From Streptomyces sp. NL15-2K (GTDB lineage Bacteria; Actinomycetota; Actinomycetes; Streptomycetales; Streptomycetaceae), in NCBI RefSeq assembly GCF_030551255.1, contig NZ_CP130630.1, positions 5,871,501-5,935,500 of the forward strand: DNA of 64,000 nt, in the 5' to 3' direction. The notes under the pieces were generated by a model. That model was not told where the DNA came from. It saw only the letters and a program-made list of their open reading frames with translations, and ran no database searches. The translations under genes were made by a program, and so were the position numbers. Positions within the stretch are counted from its first letter, which is position 1, and each line of letters opens with the position of its first letter. Shown here piece by piece: positions 34,201 through 42,999 of the stretch.

Positions 34201-35541
34201 ATGGAACCCCCGCCCCTCGTCCCTCCTGCGCCGCGTCAGTCACCATCCGTAACATCACGGTTACCCGTTTCCGCCACACCGGTGGGCCTGTCGCGGTTGG
34301 GCTGGCTGGACGCGTTGCGCGGCATCGCGGCACTCGTCGTGGTGTTCGACCACTCGTCGTACTCCTTCATGGCGGAGTTCCGGCGGGAGTTGATGCCCGA
34401 GTTCAACACCAGCCGGTACGGCATCATGGTGTTTTTCCTGGTGAGCGGCTACATCATCCCCGCGTCGCTGGAGCGCCGGGGCTGCGTCCGGACATTCTGG
34501 ATCGGACGGATCTTCCGTGTGTACCCGCTGTGGGCGGCCGTCGTCACGGTAGTCCTTGCCGTCAACCTCATGGGCATTGCGGAGATGCGTGACTTCGGTC
34601 GGCAGAGCGCTGCCATGGTGGCTGCCGCGCACGTCACCATGCTCCAGGAGTTGCTGGGGACACCCAATCTCCTGCTCATCCTGTGGACGCTCTCGTACGA
34701 GATGGCCTTCTACCTACTGGTCGTCGCTCTCTTCACGGTCCGCATGCACCAGCGGTCGGCAGCGGTCGCCGTCACCTTGGCCGTGCTCGCCGCCGTGAGC
34801 GCGGCGGCAGGGGTCGTGCCACCGGCCTCCGCCCTCTCGGGCGTGGTCGGCACCGGCCCGCTGGTCGTGTTCGCCTCGATCGCCATGGTGGTCGCCATCT
34901 GCTGTGCGATCGCCAGGTCACTCGTACTCCGGGTGTTCGGGGGCGTGTTGGGCGGGGTACTGGCGCTCGTTCTGGTTTCTCTCAACGGCACGGTCCCCCT
35001 GTGGGAGAGCCTGGTGATCCTCGCCGTGATGTTCCTCGGCACCGCCGTCCACCGCACCGAGCACGGTCAGAACACCCGGCGGTACACGGCCTGCACAGCT
35101 GTCGTCGTGGTCGCCTGCGCCGTAGGGAGCGTGTACCGGTACGGCGATGGGTCCCATTTCACCCGGCGCGGCTGGATCGCTGCGTTCCTGCTGGCCGTAC
35201 TCACGTTCGGTGTCGGGCTGACGCTGCGCCGCCGGCCGATACCGCGCCCGCTGATCCGACTGGGAACCATCAGCTACTCGGTCTACCTGGTGCATCCGGT
35301 GCTGCTGGCGGTGACCGACGGCACGATCGGCCGGTGGCGGCAGGACAATCTCCTGCTCGAAGTGGCGTTCTTCGCCGTGCTGCTGCCGCTGTGCGTGCTG
35401 ACCTACCGCTACATCGAGGCGCCGAGCCAGACATGGGGCCGCAAGTTGGCACGCCGCGGCGGCCGGCAGCCGGTGTGCCAGGCGACGCCGGATTCACGAG
35501 GCGCGGGATCGCAAACCACAGGTACCGACCTCAAGTCTTAA
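34201..35541 (+). CDS. Acyltransferase 3 family membrane protein
   Basis: 446 residues, about ten helices, of the OafA/NolL type that O-acylates sugars or antibiotics. It starts the fold with LGWLDALRGIAALVVVFDHSSYSF (R/H pair, catalytic His), then GIMVFFLVSGYIIP, SLERRGCVRTFWIGRIFRVYPLW (R-x-x-R-x-x-P) and a late SYSVYLVHPVLL. ATG 34201 is the most likely start, though only GAGG 12 bases upstream supports it; a TTG at 34156 would add 15 residues. The stop TAA overlaps the stop of the convergent NUDIX gene in a TTAA palindrome. Substrate unknown. Confidence 0.85.
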   Translation: MEPPPLVPPAPRQSPSVTSRLPVSATPVGLSRLGWLDALRGIAALVVVFDHSSYSFMAEFRRELMPEFNTSRYGIMVFFLVSGYIIPASLERRGCVRTFWIGRIFRVYPLWAAVVTVVLAVNLMGIAEMRDFGRQSAAMVAAAHVTMLQELLGTPNLLLILWTLSYEMAFYLLVVALFTVRMHQRSAAVAVTLAVLAAVSAAAGVVPPASALSGVVGTGPLVVFASIAMVVAICCAIARSLVLRVFGGVLGGVLALVLVSLNGTVPLWESLVILAVMFLGTAVHRTEHGQNTRRYTACTAVVVVACAVGSVYRYGDGSHFTRRGWIAAFLLAVLTFGVGLTLRRRPIPRPLIRLGTISYSVYLVHPVLLAVTDGTIGRWRQDNLLLEVAFFAVLLPLCVLTYRYIEAPSQTWGRKLARRGGRQPVCQATPDSRGAGSQTTGTDLKS

Positions 35542-36116
35542 CCTCGCCGTGGACGGTGGGAGAGACAGGAGCCCGACTCGCGGGTGAGCCCGGCGAGATA
35601 GGCGTCCAGGCGTTGAACTCGCCCCGGAATGGCTTCCCGGAGGTTCCACCAGCGGATGGCCTCGATCTCCTCGTTGTCCTGGAACTCCCGAATATCGGTG
35701 GTACGGCCCGCGAACAACGCCGCGTACTCGGCTCGCTGGTCGGGCGCGAGTACAAAGCCCGCGTAGCCGATGAACCGTAATGGTCCGTCGGGCTCTTGAC
35801 CGCTCTCTTCCAGTAACTCACGTGTGGCCGCCTGGCGAGGGGATTCACCTTTCTCCACGCGCCCACCGGGCAGTTCCCAGCCTTGACGGAACCGATCGAA
35901 GACCATGAGGACACGGTCGGCGTGCCAGATGGCGACCAAAGCCGCCGTCAGTGGCGCGTCACACGGTGGCGCCCCTTCGGCCCTGCGTGCGAAGGAGACC
36001 AAGGCGTTGCCGCGATCATCGACTGCGAGCGGGGGGACTGCGGGGTGAGGCACCTCCCCGTGATTCCCAGTCCATCGCCGTACCAGTCCACTCGACCACG
36101 ACGGACGAATCGCCAC
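35538..36116 (-). CDS. NUDIX hydrolase
   Basis: 192 residues. The Nudix box reads G-R-V-E-K-G-E then RQAATRELLEESGQ (about 97-115), matching GX5EX7REUXEEXGU with all catalytic Glu residues. Members hydrolyse nucleoside diphosphates linked to another moiety. The N-terminus WTGNHGEVPHPAVPPLAVDD and VSFARRAEGAP resemble a Streptomyces family of such enzymes. The start at ATG 36116 is uncertain, as no clear ribosome site is present. A repeat element lies 31 bases upstream. It is convergent with the acyltransferase gene, sharing four bases. Confidence 0.85.
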   Translation of the reverse strand: MAIRPSWSSGLVRRWTGNHGEVPHPAVPPLAVDDRGNALVSFARRAEGAPPCDAPLTAALVAIWHADRVLMVFDRFRQGWELPGGRVEKGESPRQAATRELLEESGQEPDGPLRFIGYAGFVLAPDQRAEYAALFAGRTTDIREFQDNEEIEAIRWWNLREAIPGRVQRLDAYLAGLTRESGSCLSHRPRRG

Positions 36117-36146
36117 GAGGCCGTGAGCGGGTTTCGATCAGGGAGT

Positions 36147-36224
36147 GATTGGCAGATCTGTTCCACCCCTGCGAAGGAAAACCCCAGGTGAGGTGGACGT
36201 GCCGGTGGAGCAGATCTGCCAATC
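36147..36224. repeat. Inverted-repeat element, copy 1
   Basis: A 78-base unit with 21-base arms (start GATTGGCAGATCTGTTCC), 20 of 21 matching. The same arms occur at 55122-55217 around an unrelated centre. It lies between the NUDIX start and the PH-domain gene. It has no ORF of its own and could fold into a long hairpin in RNA. Confidence 0.9.
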
Positions 36225-36233
36225 GCTGGCGAG

Positions 36234-36599
36234 TTACCGCGCCACGAACTGCGTGAGGATCGCCTGCACCTCGTAGATGTCGACGCCCTTGGTGAACGTC
36301 TTCTCCACCGGCATCGAGTTGCCCGAGATCCAGATCTTCAGCTCGGCGTCGAGGTCGAAGTGGCCGGCCGTCTCCACCGCGAAGTGGGTGATGCTGCGGT
36401 ACGGGATGGAGTGGTACTCCACCTTCTTGCCGGTGATGCCCTGCTTGTCGACCAGGATCAGGCGCCGGTCGGTGAACAGGATGACGTCGCGCACCAGCTG
36501 GTACGCGGCCTGCACCTGCTCACCGGCGCCCAGCAGGCGCGCGTAGTCCTGCTGCGCCTGACCCGGGTTGACCGTGTGCGCGTTTCCGAACAGTGCCAT
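36234..36599 (-). CDS. PH domain-containing protein (bacterial PH, YvbH-like)
   Basis: 121 residues. The bacterial PH fold is visible as LLGAGEQVQAAYQLVRDVILFTDRRLILVDKQGITGKKVEYHSIPYRSITHFAVETAGHFDLDAELKIWI, including the conserved R-D-x-x-x-F-T-x-x-R-L and IPYRSI turns. Such proteins are cytosolic and often form oligomers; a membrane-adaptor role is assumed but untested. I chose ATG 36599 (MALFGNAHTVNPGQAQQDYA) with GGGGGG upstream; the frame could begin at 36659. The stop lies nine bases from an inverted-repeat element. Confidence 0.88.
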   Translation of the reverse strand: MALFGNAHTVNPGQAQQDYARLLGAGEQVQAAYQLVRDVILFTDRRLILVDKQGITGKKVEYHSIPYRSITHFAVETAGHFDLDAELKIWISGNSMPVEKTFTKGVDIYEVQAILTQFVAR

Positions 36600-36756
36600 G
36601 GATGGATCCCCCCACTCGGACGATTCACGCCGATGCGCAAATCTTCGCCGTTGCGGCAACCCTAATGACCTCCGCGGCCACTGAGGAGTCGTGAGCCCCG
36701 TTCACGGGAGCTTCACCGACAGCACGGGCAGCACACAACCACGTAAGGACTCCTCC

Positions 36757-38097
36757 GTGGCATCCCCTACTCACCGCCGGTCCCTCCGCAAGCGGCGCAC
36801 GGTCGTCGTCACCGCCGCCGTCGCGGCGGCCGGTGTCGGCGCCGGCTTATTCGTGATGAACGCGAACGCCAAGGCCGTCGACCTGTACCACCAGGCCCTG
36901 CCCGCCAAGGACGGCTGGGCGGCCTCCGGATCCGGTACGACCGGTGGCGCCAAGGCCGACTCCGCGCACACGTACACCGTGTCCACCCGCGCGCAGTTCG
37001 TGAAGGCGCTGGGGTCGGTCTCCGACACCACCCCGCGGATCATCAAGGTCAAGGGCACCATCGACGCCAACACCGACGACTCGGGCAAGAAGCTGGGCTG
37101 CGCCGACTACGCCGCCGGTACCGGGTACTCGCCGGCCTCGTACCTGAAGGCGTACGACCCCGCCACCTGGGGCAAGAAGGCGCCGTCGGGCGGCCAGGAG
37201 GACGCCCGCGCGGCCGCCGCGGCCAAGCAGAAGAAGAACATCGTCTTCAGGGTGCCCGCCAACACCACCATCGTGGGCGTCCCGGGCACGAACGCCGGGA
37301 TCAAGGGCGGCAGCCTCCAGGTGCAGAACGTGGACAACGTCATCGTCCGCAACCTCACCTTCGCCGCCACCGAGGACTGCTTCCCGCAGTGGGACCCGAC
37401 GGACGGCTCGGCGGGCGAGTGGAACTCCAACTACGACTCCGTCACCCTGCGCGGGGCGACCCATGTGTGGGCGGACCACAACACGTTCACCGACGCGCCG
37501 TTCTTCGACAGCCGGCTGAAGACGTACTTCGGCCGCAAGTACCAGGTCCACGACGGCGCCCTCGACATCACCAACGGCTCCGACCTGGTGACCGTGGAGC
37601 GCAATCAGTTCACCAACCACGACAAGACGATGCTGATCGGCAGCAGCGACACCGACAGCACCGGCAAGTTGCGCGTCTCCATCCACCACAACGTGTGGAA
37701 GGGCATCGCCCAGAGGGCGCCCCTGGCCCGTATCGGCCAGATCCACCTCTACAACAACTTCTACGACACGGCCACGCTCAACGGCTACGCGGCCAAGTAC
37801 AGCCTCGACTCGCGGGCCAAGGCCCAGGTCGTCGCCGAGCACAACGCCTGGCAGCTGCCGTCCGGCGCGAAGGTCGCCAAGCTGCTCAGCGGCGACGGCA
37901 CGGGGTCGGTCGCGGGCGGCGGCAACCTCGTCAACGGGACGGCCACCGACATCGTCGCCGCGTACAACGCCGCGAACTCGAAGAAGCTGAAGACGACCGT
38001 CAACTGGACGCCGACGCTCACGGCGGGCCTGGAGAAGTCGGCGAAGAGCCTGCAGACGGTCCTGCCGAAGACCACGGGCGCCGGGGTTCTTTCCTGA
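36757..38097 (+). CDS. Secreted pectate lyase, polysaccharide lyase family 1
   Basis: 446 residues. A Sec signal (residues 1-38: basic RRSLRKRRT, hydrophobic VVVTAAVAAAGVGAGLFV) precedes a right-handed beta-helix. Key PL1 motifs are VWADHNTFTDAPFF, DGALDITNGSDLVTVERNQF, NHDKTMLIGSSD and the catalytic-Arg segment VSIHHNVWKGIAQRAPLARI. It should cleave polygalacturonate by beta-elimination with Ca2+, fitting a plant-litter habitat. GTG 36757 has AAGGA seven bases upstream; an upstream GTG at 36691 would add 22 residues in a poor context. A strong terminator follows. Confidence 0.92.
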   Translation: MASPTHRRSLRKRRTVVVTAAVAAAGVGAGLFVMNANAKAVDLYHQALPAKDGWAASGSGTTGGAKADSAHTYTVSTRAQFVKALGSVSDTTPRIIKVKGTIDANTDDSGKKLGCADYAAGTGYSPASYLKAYDPATWGKKAPSGGQEDARAAAAAKQKKNIVFRVPANTTIVGVPGTNAGIKGGSLQVQNVDNVIVRNLTFAATEDCFPQWDPTDGSAGEWNSNYDSVTLRGATHVWADHNTFTDAPFFDSRLKTYFGRKYQVHDGALDITNGSDLVTVERNQFTNHDKTMLIGSSDTDSTGKLRVSIHHNVWKGIAQRAPLARIGQIHLYNNFYDTATLNGYAAKYSLDSRAKAQVVAEHNAWQLPSGAKVAKLLSGDGTGSVAGGGNLVNGTATDIVAAYNAANSKKLKTTVNWTPTLTAGLEKSAKSLQTVLPKTTGAGVLS

Positions 38098-38119
38098 CCT
38101 CGTCCCGAACACCGGGGAA

Positions 38120-38146
38120 GGGCCCGGGGCTTGACGTCCCGGGCCC
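38120..38146 (+). terminator. Terminator of pectate lyase gene
   Basis: GGGCCCGGG pairs with CCCGGGCCC around nine bases, 22 bases after the stop at 38097. Confidence 0.75.
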
Positions 38147-38208
38147 GTCTGACTAGGTACGGGAACGGTCAGGACAACCGCTCAGCTCCACTACGGAAGG
38201 CGGTACCC

Positions 38209-39258
38209 GTGAAGTTCAGCTACGCCATGCTCCCCGACTACCCGCTCCAGGAGTCACTGGCCTCCATCAGGCTCGCCGACGAACTCGGCTTCCACGCCTG
38301 CTACGCCGCCGACGAGACCTGGCACAAGGACATGTGGCTGCTGTTCGCGGCGGCGGCCGGGCAGACCAGCCGGATCCGGTTAGGGCCGAGCGTCTCGCCC
38401 GTCACGCTCCGCGAGCCGAGCCTCATCGCTCAGGCCCTGGCCACGCTCGACGAACTGTCCGGCGGGCGCGCGGAGGGCGTGGTGTCCAGCGGGAACTTCG
38501 GGCTCCTCGCGCAGTACGGCATCGACTGGGCCCGCACGCGCCCGCTGTCCCGGGTCAAGGAGGCGCTGCATGTCGTACGCACCCTGCTGGACGAGGGGGC
38601 CATCTCGTACGACGGGGAGTTCTTCTCCTACCAGGGACTGTTCACCTTCGCCCGGCCGGTGCAGGAACGGGTGCCGCTGAAGCTGGGGGCGATGCGCGGG
38701 CCCAAGTCCTTCGAGGCGGCGGGTGAGCTGTCGGACGGCTGCCACCACGCGCTGAGCTATACGCGCGAGGCGTACGACTACGCCGTACGGCACATCCAGG
38801 TCGGAGCCGAGCGGGCGGGCAAGGACTGGCGGGCGCTCGACATCGGTGCCTGGGTCGTCTTCGCCACCGGACCCGACTCGGCGGCGGCCAAGGACGCGGC
38901 CCGCAGCATGGTAGGCATCTACGCCTCCTCGATGCCCGAGGAGCAACTGCGCCGCAACGGCGTGGACCCCGGCGAGCTGAAACCGGTCATCGACGCCATT
39001 GCCGCCGGTGACCTGGCCCGCGGCATCGAGCTGACCAGCCCCGAGATCGCCGAGCGTCTCTCCATCGCCGGCACCCCCGAGGAGTGCCGGGACAAGATTC
39101 AGCGGGAGATCGCTCCGGCCGGCGTCAACCACATGATCTGTGCCGTCACCGACCGGACCCTCGTGAAGGCCTTCACGCGGCGGGACCTGGAGGGCGCGGC
39201 GGATGTGAACACTCAGCTACGGCTGATCCACGACAGGATCACGCCCGCGTTCACCTGA
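38209..39258 (+). CDS. LLM class (F420/FMN-dependent) oxidoreductase
   Basis: 349 residues of a luciferase-like TIM-barrel enzyme. The start MKFSYAMLPDYPLQESLASIRLADELGFHACYAADE and segments RIRLGPSVSPVTLREPSLIAQALATLDELSGGRAEGVVSSG and VPLKLGAMRGPKSFEAAGELSDGCHHAL are typical of F420-dependent members such as MER-like reductases. It likely moves hydride between F420 and an unknown substrate in the cytosol. GTG 38209 has GGAAGGCGG upstream. It is monocistronic and convergent with metG. Confidence 0.88.
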   Translation: MKFSYAMLPDYPLQESLASIRLADELGFHACYAADETWHKDMWLLFAAAAGQTSRIRLGPSVSPVTLREPSLIAQALATLDELSGGRAEGVVSSGNFGLLAQYGIDWARTRPLSRVKEALHVVRTLLDEGAISYDGEFFSYQGLFTFARPVQERVPLKLGAMRGPKSFEAAGELSDGCHHALSYTREAYDYAVRHIQVGAERAGKDWRALDIGAWVVFATGPDSAAAKDAARSMVGIYASSMPEEQLRRNGVDPGELKPVIDAIAAGDLARGIELTSPEIAERLSIAGTPEECRDKIQREIAPAGVNHMICAVTDRTLVKAFTRRDLEGAADVNTQLRLIHDRITPAFT

Positions 39259-39284
39259 GGGGAGGGCCCGGGAGCGACCTCCCC
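39259..39284. terminator. Weak hairpin between LLM gene and metG
   Basis: GGGGAGG and CCTCCCC form a 7-bp stem with a 12-base GC-rich loop between two convergent stops (39258 and 39297). Stem is short, so confidence is limited. Confidence 0.45.
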
Positions 39285-39296
39285 GGTGATCGGAGG

Positions 39297-41015
39297 TCAC
39301 TCCGCGGCGCCGCCGAAGCGCTCCTTGTACGTCTCCAGGTCGTCGTCCGTAATCTTGGTGAAGAGGACCGGGGGAACCGTGAAGGGCGTACCGGTCGGGA
39401 CGGAGGACAGGGCGCGGGCCTCGTCGGCCGTGACCCACTGGGCCGTGTCGTCGGACAGGGAGAACGCCGAGCGCATGGCCTTCGCCGAGGCCGGGATGAA
39501 CGGCTCCGAGACCACCGAGTAGAGGTGGATGAGGTTCATCGCCGTACGCAGCGTCAGGGCCGCGCCCTCCGGGTTGGTCTTGATCTCCAGCCAGGGGGCC
39601 TTCTCCTCCAGGTAGGAGTTGCCGGCAGACCACAGGGCGCGCAGGGCCGCCGCCGCCTTGCGGAACTGGATGGCCTCCATCTGCTCCTCGTACTCCGCGA
39701 GCAGGCGGACGATCTCCTCGCCCAGCTTGGCCTCCGCCTCGCCGGGCTCGCCGCCCGCGGGGACGTCGTCGCCGAAGCGCTTGCGGGAGAAGGACAGGAC
39801 GCGGTTGACGAAGTTGCCGAGGGTGTCGGCGAGGTCCTTGTTCACCGTGGCCGTGAAGTGCTCCCAGGTGAAGGAGGAGTCGTCGGACTCGGGGGCGTTC
39901 GCCATCATGAAGTAGCGCCAGAAGTCGGCGGGCAGGATCTCCAGCGCGTCGTGCGTGAAGACACCGCGGCGCTGCGAGGTGGAGAACTTGCCGCCGTAGT
40001 AGTTCAGCCAGTTGAAGGCCTTGATGACGTCGACCTTCTTCCACGGGGCGCGGGTGCCCAGCAGGGTCGCCGGGAACATCACGCTGTGGAAGGGGACGTT
40101 GTCCTTGCCCATGAACTGCGTGTAGTGGACGTCGGCCTCCGACTCCCACCACCAGGAGCGCCAGTCGCGGTTGCCGGTCGGGTCCTGGTCCGCCCACTCC
40201 TTCGTCGCCCCGATGTACTCGATCGGCGCGTCGAACCAGACGTAGAAGACCTTGCCCTCAGCCGCCAGGTCCGGCCAGGTGTCGGCCGGGACCGGGACGC
40301 CCCAGTCCAGGTCACGGGTGATCGCGCGGTCGTGCAGGCCCTCCGTCAGCCACTTGCGGGCGATGGAGGAGGCGAGGACGGGCCAGTTGTCGGCACGCTC
40401 GTCGACCCAGGCCTCGACCTCGCCGGCGAGCGCGGACTGGAGCAGGAACAGGTGCTTGGTCTCGCGCACCTCCAGGTCGCTGCTGCCGCTGATCGCCGAG
40501 CGGGCGTCGATCAGGTCGGTGGGGTCCAGGACGCGGGTGCAGTTCTCGCACTGGTCGCCGCGGGCCTTGTCGTAGCCGCAGTGGGGGCAGGTGCCGATGA
40601 TGTAGCGGTCGGGGAGGAAACGGCCGTCGGCGTTCGAGTACACCTGGCGGATCGCCCGCTCCTCGATGAAGCCGTTCGCCTTCAGCTCGCGGGCGATCTC
40701 CTGCGTGATCTCGCGGTTCTGCGGGGAGGAGCTGCGGCCGAAGTAGTCGAAGGCCAGGTCGAAGCCGTCGTATACGGCCTTCTGGGCGTCGTGGGCCTGC
40801 GCGCAGAACTCGTCGACCGGGATGCCCTGCTCCTTCGCGGCCAGCTCGGCGGGGGTGCCGTGCTCGTCCGTCGCGCAGATGTACAGGACGTCGTGGCCGC
40901 GCTGGCGCAGGTACCGGGAGTACACGTCCGCCGGGAGCATGGACCCCACCATGTTGCCCAGGTGCTTGATCCCGTTGATGTACGGAAGGGCGCTGGTGAT
41001 GAGGTGTCGAGCCAT
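39297..41015 (-). CDS. metG: Methionyl-tRNA synthetase
   Basis: 572 residues of a class I synthetase that charges initiator and elongator tRNA-Met. The HIGH-type site is HLGN in [17 protein letters not shown] (about 17-24), the KMSKS-type site is KFSTSQRRG, and the zinc knuckle [17 protein letters not shown] lies in the connective peptide. The anticodon domain ends the protein; there is no extra C-terminal tRNA-binding (EMAP-like) domain. ATG 41015 has GGGAGC ten bases upstream. It is convergent with the LLM gene. Confidence 0.96.
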   Translation of the reverse strand: MARHLITSALPYINGIKHLGNMVGSMLPADVYSRYLRQRGHDVLYICATDEHGTPAELAAKEQGIPVDEFCAQAHDAQKAVYDGFDLAFDYFGRSSSPQNREITQEIARELKANGFIEERAIRQVYSNADGRFLPDRYIIGTCPHCGYDKARGDQCENCTRVLDPTDLIDARSAISGSSDLEVRETKHLFLLQSALAGEVEAWVDERADNWPVLASSIARKWLTEGLHDRAITRDLDWGVPVPADTWPDLAAEGKVFYVWFDAPIEYIGATKEWADQDPTGNRDWRSWWWESEADVHYTQFMGKDNVPFHSVMFPATLLGTRAPWKKVDVIKAFNWLNYYGGKFSTSQRRGVFTHDALEILPADFWRYFMMANAPESDDSSFTWEHFTATVNKDLADTLGNFVNRVLSFSRKRFGDDVPAGGEPGEAEAKLGEEIVRLLAEYEEQMEAIQFRKAAAALRALWSAGNSYLEEKAPWLEIKTNPEGAALTLRTAMNLIHLYSVVSEPFIPASAKAMRSAFSLSDDTAQWVTADEARALSSVPTGTPFTVPPVLFTKITDDDLETYKERFGGAAE

Positions 41016-41087
41016 CGGGGGCTGCTCCCAGTCGGGTGGTTTTACGAGGCTTGCGTACGAACCTTGAAATCGTAGCCGACATGGGTG

Positions 41088-41130
41088 GGCCGCCCGCCTC
41101 CCGTTTTGCGGGGTGGGAAGCCGGGCGGCC
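41088..41130 (-). terminator. Terminator of vWA gene
   Basis: GGCCGCCCG and CGGGCGGCC form a perfect 9-bp outer stem with further pairing inside. It lies between the vWA gene stop (41157) and metG start (41015), both on the minus strand. Confidence 0.6.
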
Positions 41131-41156
41131 TGGGTGGTGCGGGGGTGTGGCGTGTC

Positions 41157-42731
41157 TTATGGGCGCCAGGTCGCGAGTACGCCCTCGTAGAGCTCGGCGT
41201 CCGTCAGCTCTCGGGGGGTCGGGCCCGCGTGGAAGAAGGACGTGTTGTCGGTCTTCAGTTTGCGGAGGTAGTCGAAGGCCTTGTTGTCATGCTCGCCGAA
41301 GGCGACGAAGGAGAAGAAGACGGAGGGGTGGTTCGCCGCGGCGTCCGTGAGGGACTGGGTGGCGGGGGTCTTGGCGTCGGGGGCGCCGTCCGTCTGGAAG
41401 ATCACCAGGGCCGGGGTGCCGGCTGCTTCCTTGTTGTGGTGCGTGAGGACGTCCGCTACGGCTGCGTGGTAGCTGGTACGGCCCATGCGGCCGAGGGTGG
41501 CGTGGACGTCGTCGATCCTGTTCTCGTGGTCGGTGAGGGTGAGGTCGGCGGTGCCGTCCACTTCCGTGGAGAAGAAGGTGACGTGGACGGTGGCGTCGAG
41601 GGCCTCGGGGTCGAGGTGGGCGGCGAGGGCGAGGGTCTGCTCGGCGAGGGCCTGGGCGGAGCCGTCCTTGTAGTACGGGCGCATGGAGGCGGAGCGGTCG
41701 AGGACGAGGTAGACCTTGGCTCGGGCGTCGGTGAGGTTCTTGGTCTTGAGGGTGGTGGCGGCGGCCTTGTAGGCGGTGACCAGGCCGGGTGCCTGCGGCA
41801 GCGGGGCGTCGTCTTTGGCGTCGGCTTCGCGGGTTGCCTGCGGCTGCGGGGCGTCGGTTACGGCCTCGGCTTCGCCTTCGGCCGTGTCGTTCCCACCCGC
41901 ACCACCCGTGCTGCTTTCGTCGTCGGGTGCGGGTGGCCCCTGTGGGGTGTCCTCGCCGTCGGCGGCCAGCGGTTCGGGGGTGGGGACCGGTTCGGGGGTG
42001 ACCTCGGTGGTCGGCTCCGGCTCCGGCTCGGTGACGGGCTCGGGCGCGGGCTCCGGGGTGACGGCCTCTGCGTTCGGCTCGGGTTCGGGGGCGACGGCCT
42101 CTGCGGTCGGCTCGGGTTCCGTAGCGACGATCTCTGCGGTCGGCTCGGGTTCCGTAGCGACGGTCTCTGCGGTCGGCTCCGGCTTCTCCGCCGGTTCGGG
42201 TTCCGGTGCGGTCTCTGCGGCCGGCTCCGGTTCCTCGGTGGCTGTCGGCTCGGGGCTGGGCTCGGGATCCGGCTCAGGGACGGCCGTCGCAGACTCCAGC
42301 GGCTCCTCGGCCACCGCTTCCTTTTCCACCGGCGCCTCGGCGGCCGGCTCCGGCGTCGGCTCGGGATCCTCCGTCTTCGCCTCCGCCGTCACCTCCTCCG
42401 CCTCCGGCTCTTCCGTCGGCTTCGTCGGGGCCGGGACCGTCACCTTGTCGAAGGCGGCCGCGACCAGGTCGTGCTCCTCCTGCGTGGACAGCGTGGAGGT
42501 CCGGGGCTCGGGCACCGGTGCCGTCGGCTTCGGCTCGGGGGTGGGTTCCGTCGACGGGGACGGGACCTTCGGCTCCGCCTCCGGGGAGGTGACGCGTTCC
42601 GCCTCCGGCGAGGCAACGCGCTCCGCCTCCGGCGAAACCGTCCGCTCTGCCTCATGCGAAGGAACCGCCTCGGCGGCACGCCCCTTGCGTGACCGGCCGA
42701 ATGCGTTCCGCAGGATAGTGAGAATGCCCAT
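41157..42731 (-). CDS. vWA domain protein (TerF-like) with long Pro/Glu repeat region
   Basis: 524 residues. The start [22 protein letters not shown] resembles Streptomyces TerF-like proteins. Residues 20-310 are highly acidic and low in complexity, with repeats such as [11 protein letters not shown] and EPEPTAE. The vWA domain occupies about 335-520, with the MIDAS motif [15 protein letters not shown] and FQTDGAPD, so it can bind a metal and a partner. TerF-type vWA proteins belong to tellurite/stress resistance gene groups; no other ter genes are near. Residues about 255-290 contain the in-frame interspersed repeat. I chose ATG 42731 with AAGGG upstream. Confidence 0.85.
   Translation of the reverse strand: MGILTILRNAFGRSRKGRAAEAVPSHEAERTVSPEAERVASPEAERVTSPEAEPKVPSPSTEPTPEPKPTAPVPEPRTSTLSTQEEHDLVAAAFDKVTVPAPTKPTEEPEAEEVTAEAKTEDPEPTPEPAAEAPVEKEAVAEEPLESATAVPEPDPEPSPEPTATEEPEPAAETAPEPEPAEKPEPTAETVATEPEPTAEIVATEPEPTAEAVAPEPEPNAEAVTPEPAPEPVTEPEPEPTTEVTPEPVPTPEPLAADGEDTPQGPPAPDDESSTGGAGGNDTAEGEAEAVTDAPQPQATREADAKDDAPLPQAPGLVTAYKAAATTLKTKNLTDARAKVYLVLDRSASMRPYYKDGSAQALAEQTLALAAHLDPEALDATVHVTFFSTEVDGTADLTLTDHENRIDDVHATLGRMGRTSYHAAVADVLTHHNKEAAGTPALVIFQTDGAPDAKTPATQSLTDAAANHPSVFFSFVAFGEHDNKAFDYLRKLKTDNTSFFHAGPTPRELTDAELYEGVLATWRP
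41861..41966. repeat. Interspersed coding repeat, copy B (in vWA protein)
   Basis: This 106-base segment is the second copy of the repeat at 24547-24655, roughly 85-90% identical by eye, and is read in the same frame as there ([18 protein letters not shown]). It lies in the low-complexity linker between the acidic repeats and the vWA domain. Confidence 0.85.
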
Positions 42732-42916
42732 GTGCGCAACCCTTCGCGTGAGTTGTACCGTCAATCGCTGGCCAGGACGGACACGTAAGGTTAGCGGCCC
42801 CGGACGGCGATCTGGGGCGGGGGCGGGCACCGGCCGCCCTCGACGTCAAGGCCTACATCAGGACGGCCTCGGTCGGCGGCTCGGCAGGACCGCCAACTGG
42901 GTTACATCTACTCGGG

Positions 42917-42938
42917 GTTCACTCTCCGTTCACCGTGT
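42917..42938 (+). promoter_or_regulatory. PHO box (PhoP operator) upstream of phoX
   Basis: GTTCACTCTCC is followed directly by GTTCACCGTGT, two 11-bp direct repeats that fit the Streptomyces PHO-box unit (GTTCACC type). They lie 62 bases before the phoX start. This predicts induction by PhoR-PhoP under phosphate starvation, as known for Streptomyces phosphatases. Confidence 0.8.
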
Positions 42939-42999
42939 CGCCCCGCTCCCGCACAAACGCACCCCTAGCGTCCGTCAGGCTGGATTAAAGGGGAAGCAA

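Noticed and set aside
36016..36224. Small ORFs reading through the inverted-repeat element
   Set aside because: They start inside or run through the repeat arms on both strands and have no ribosome site; the same peptide pieces appear at 55004-55302 for the same reason.
41776..42999. Serine/glycine-rich plus-strand extension of the phoX frame
   Set aside because: It is the antisense of the vWA low-complexity repeats; phoX has its own ribosome site and start at 43000.
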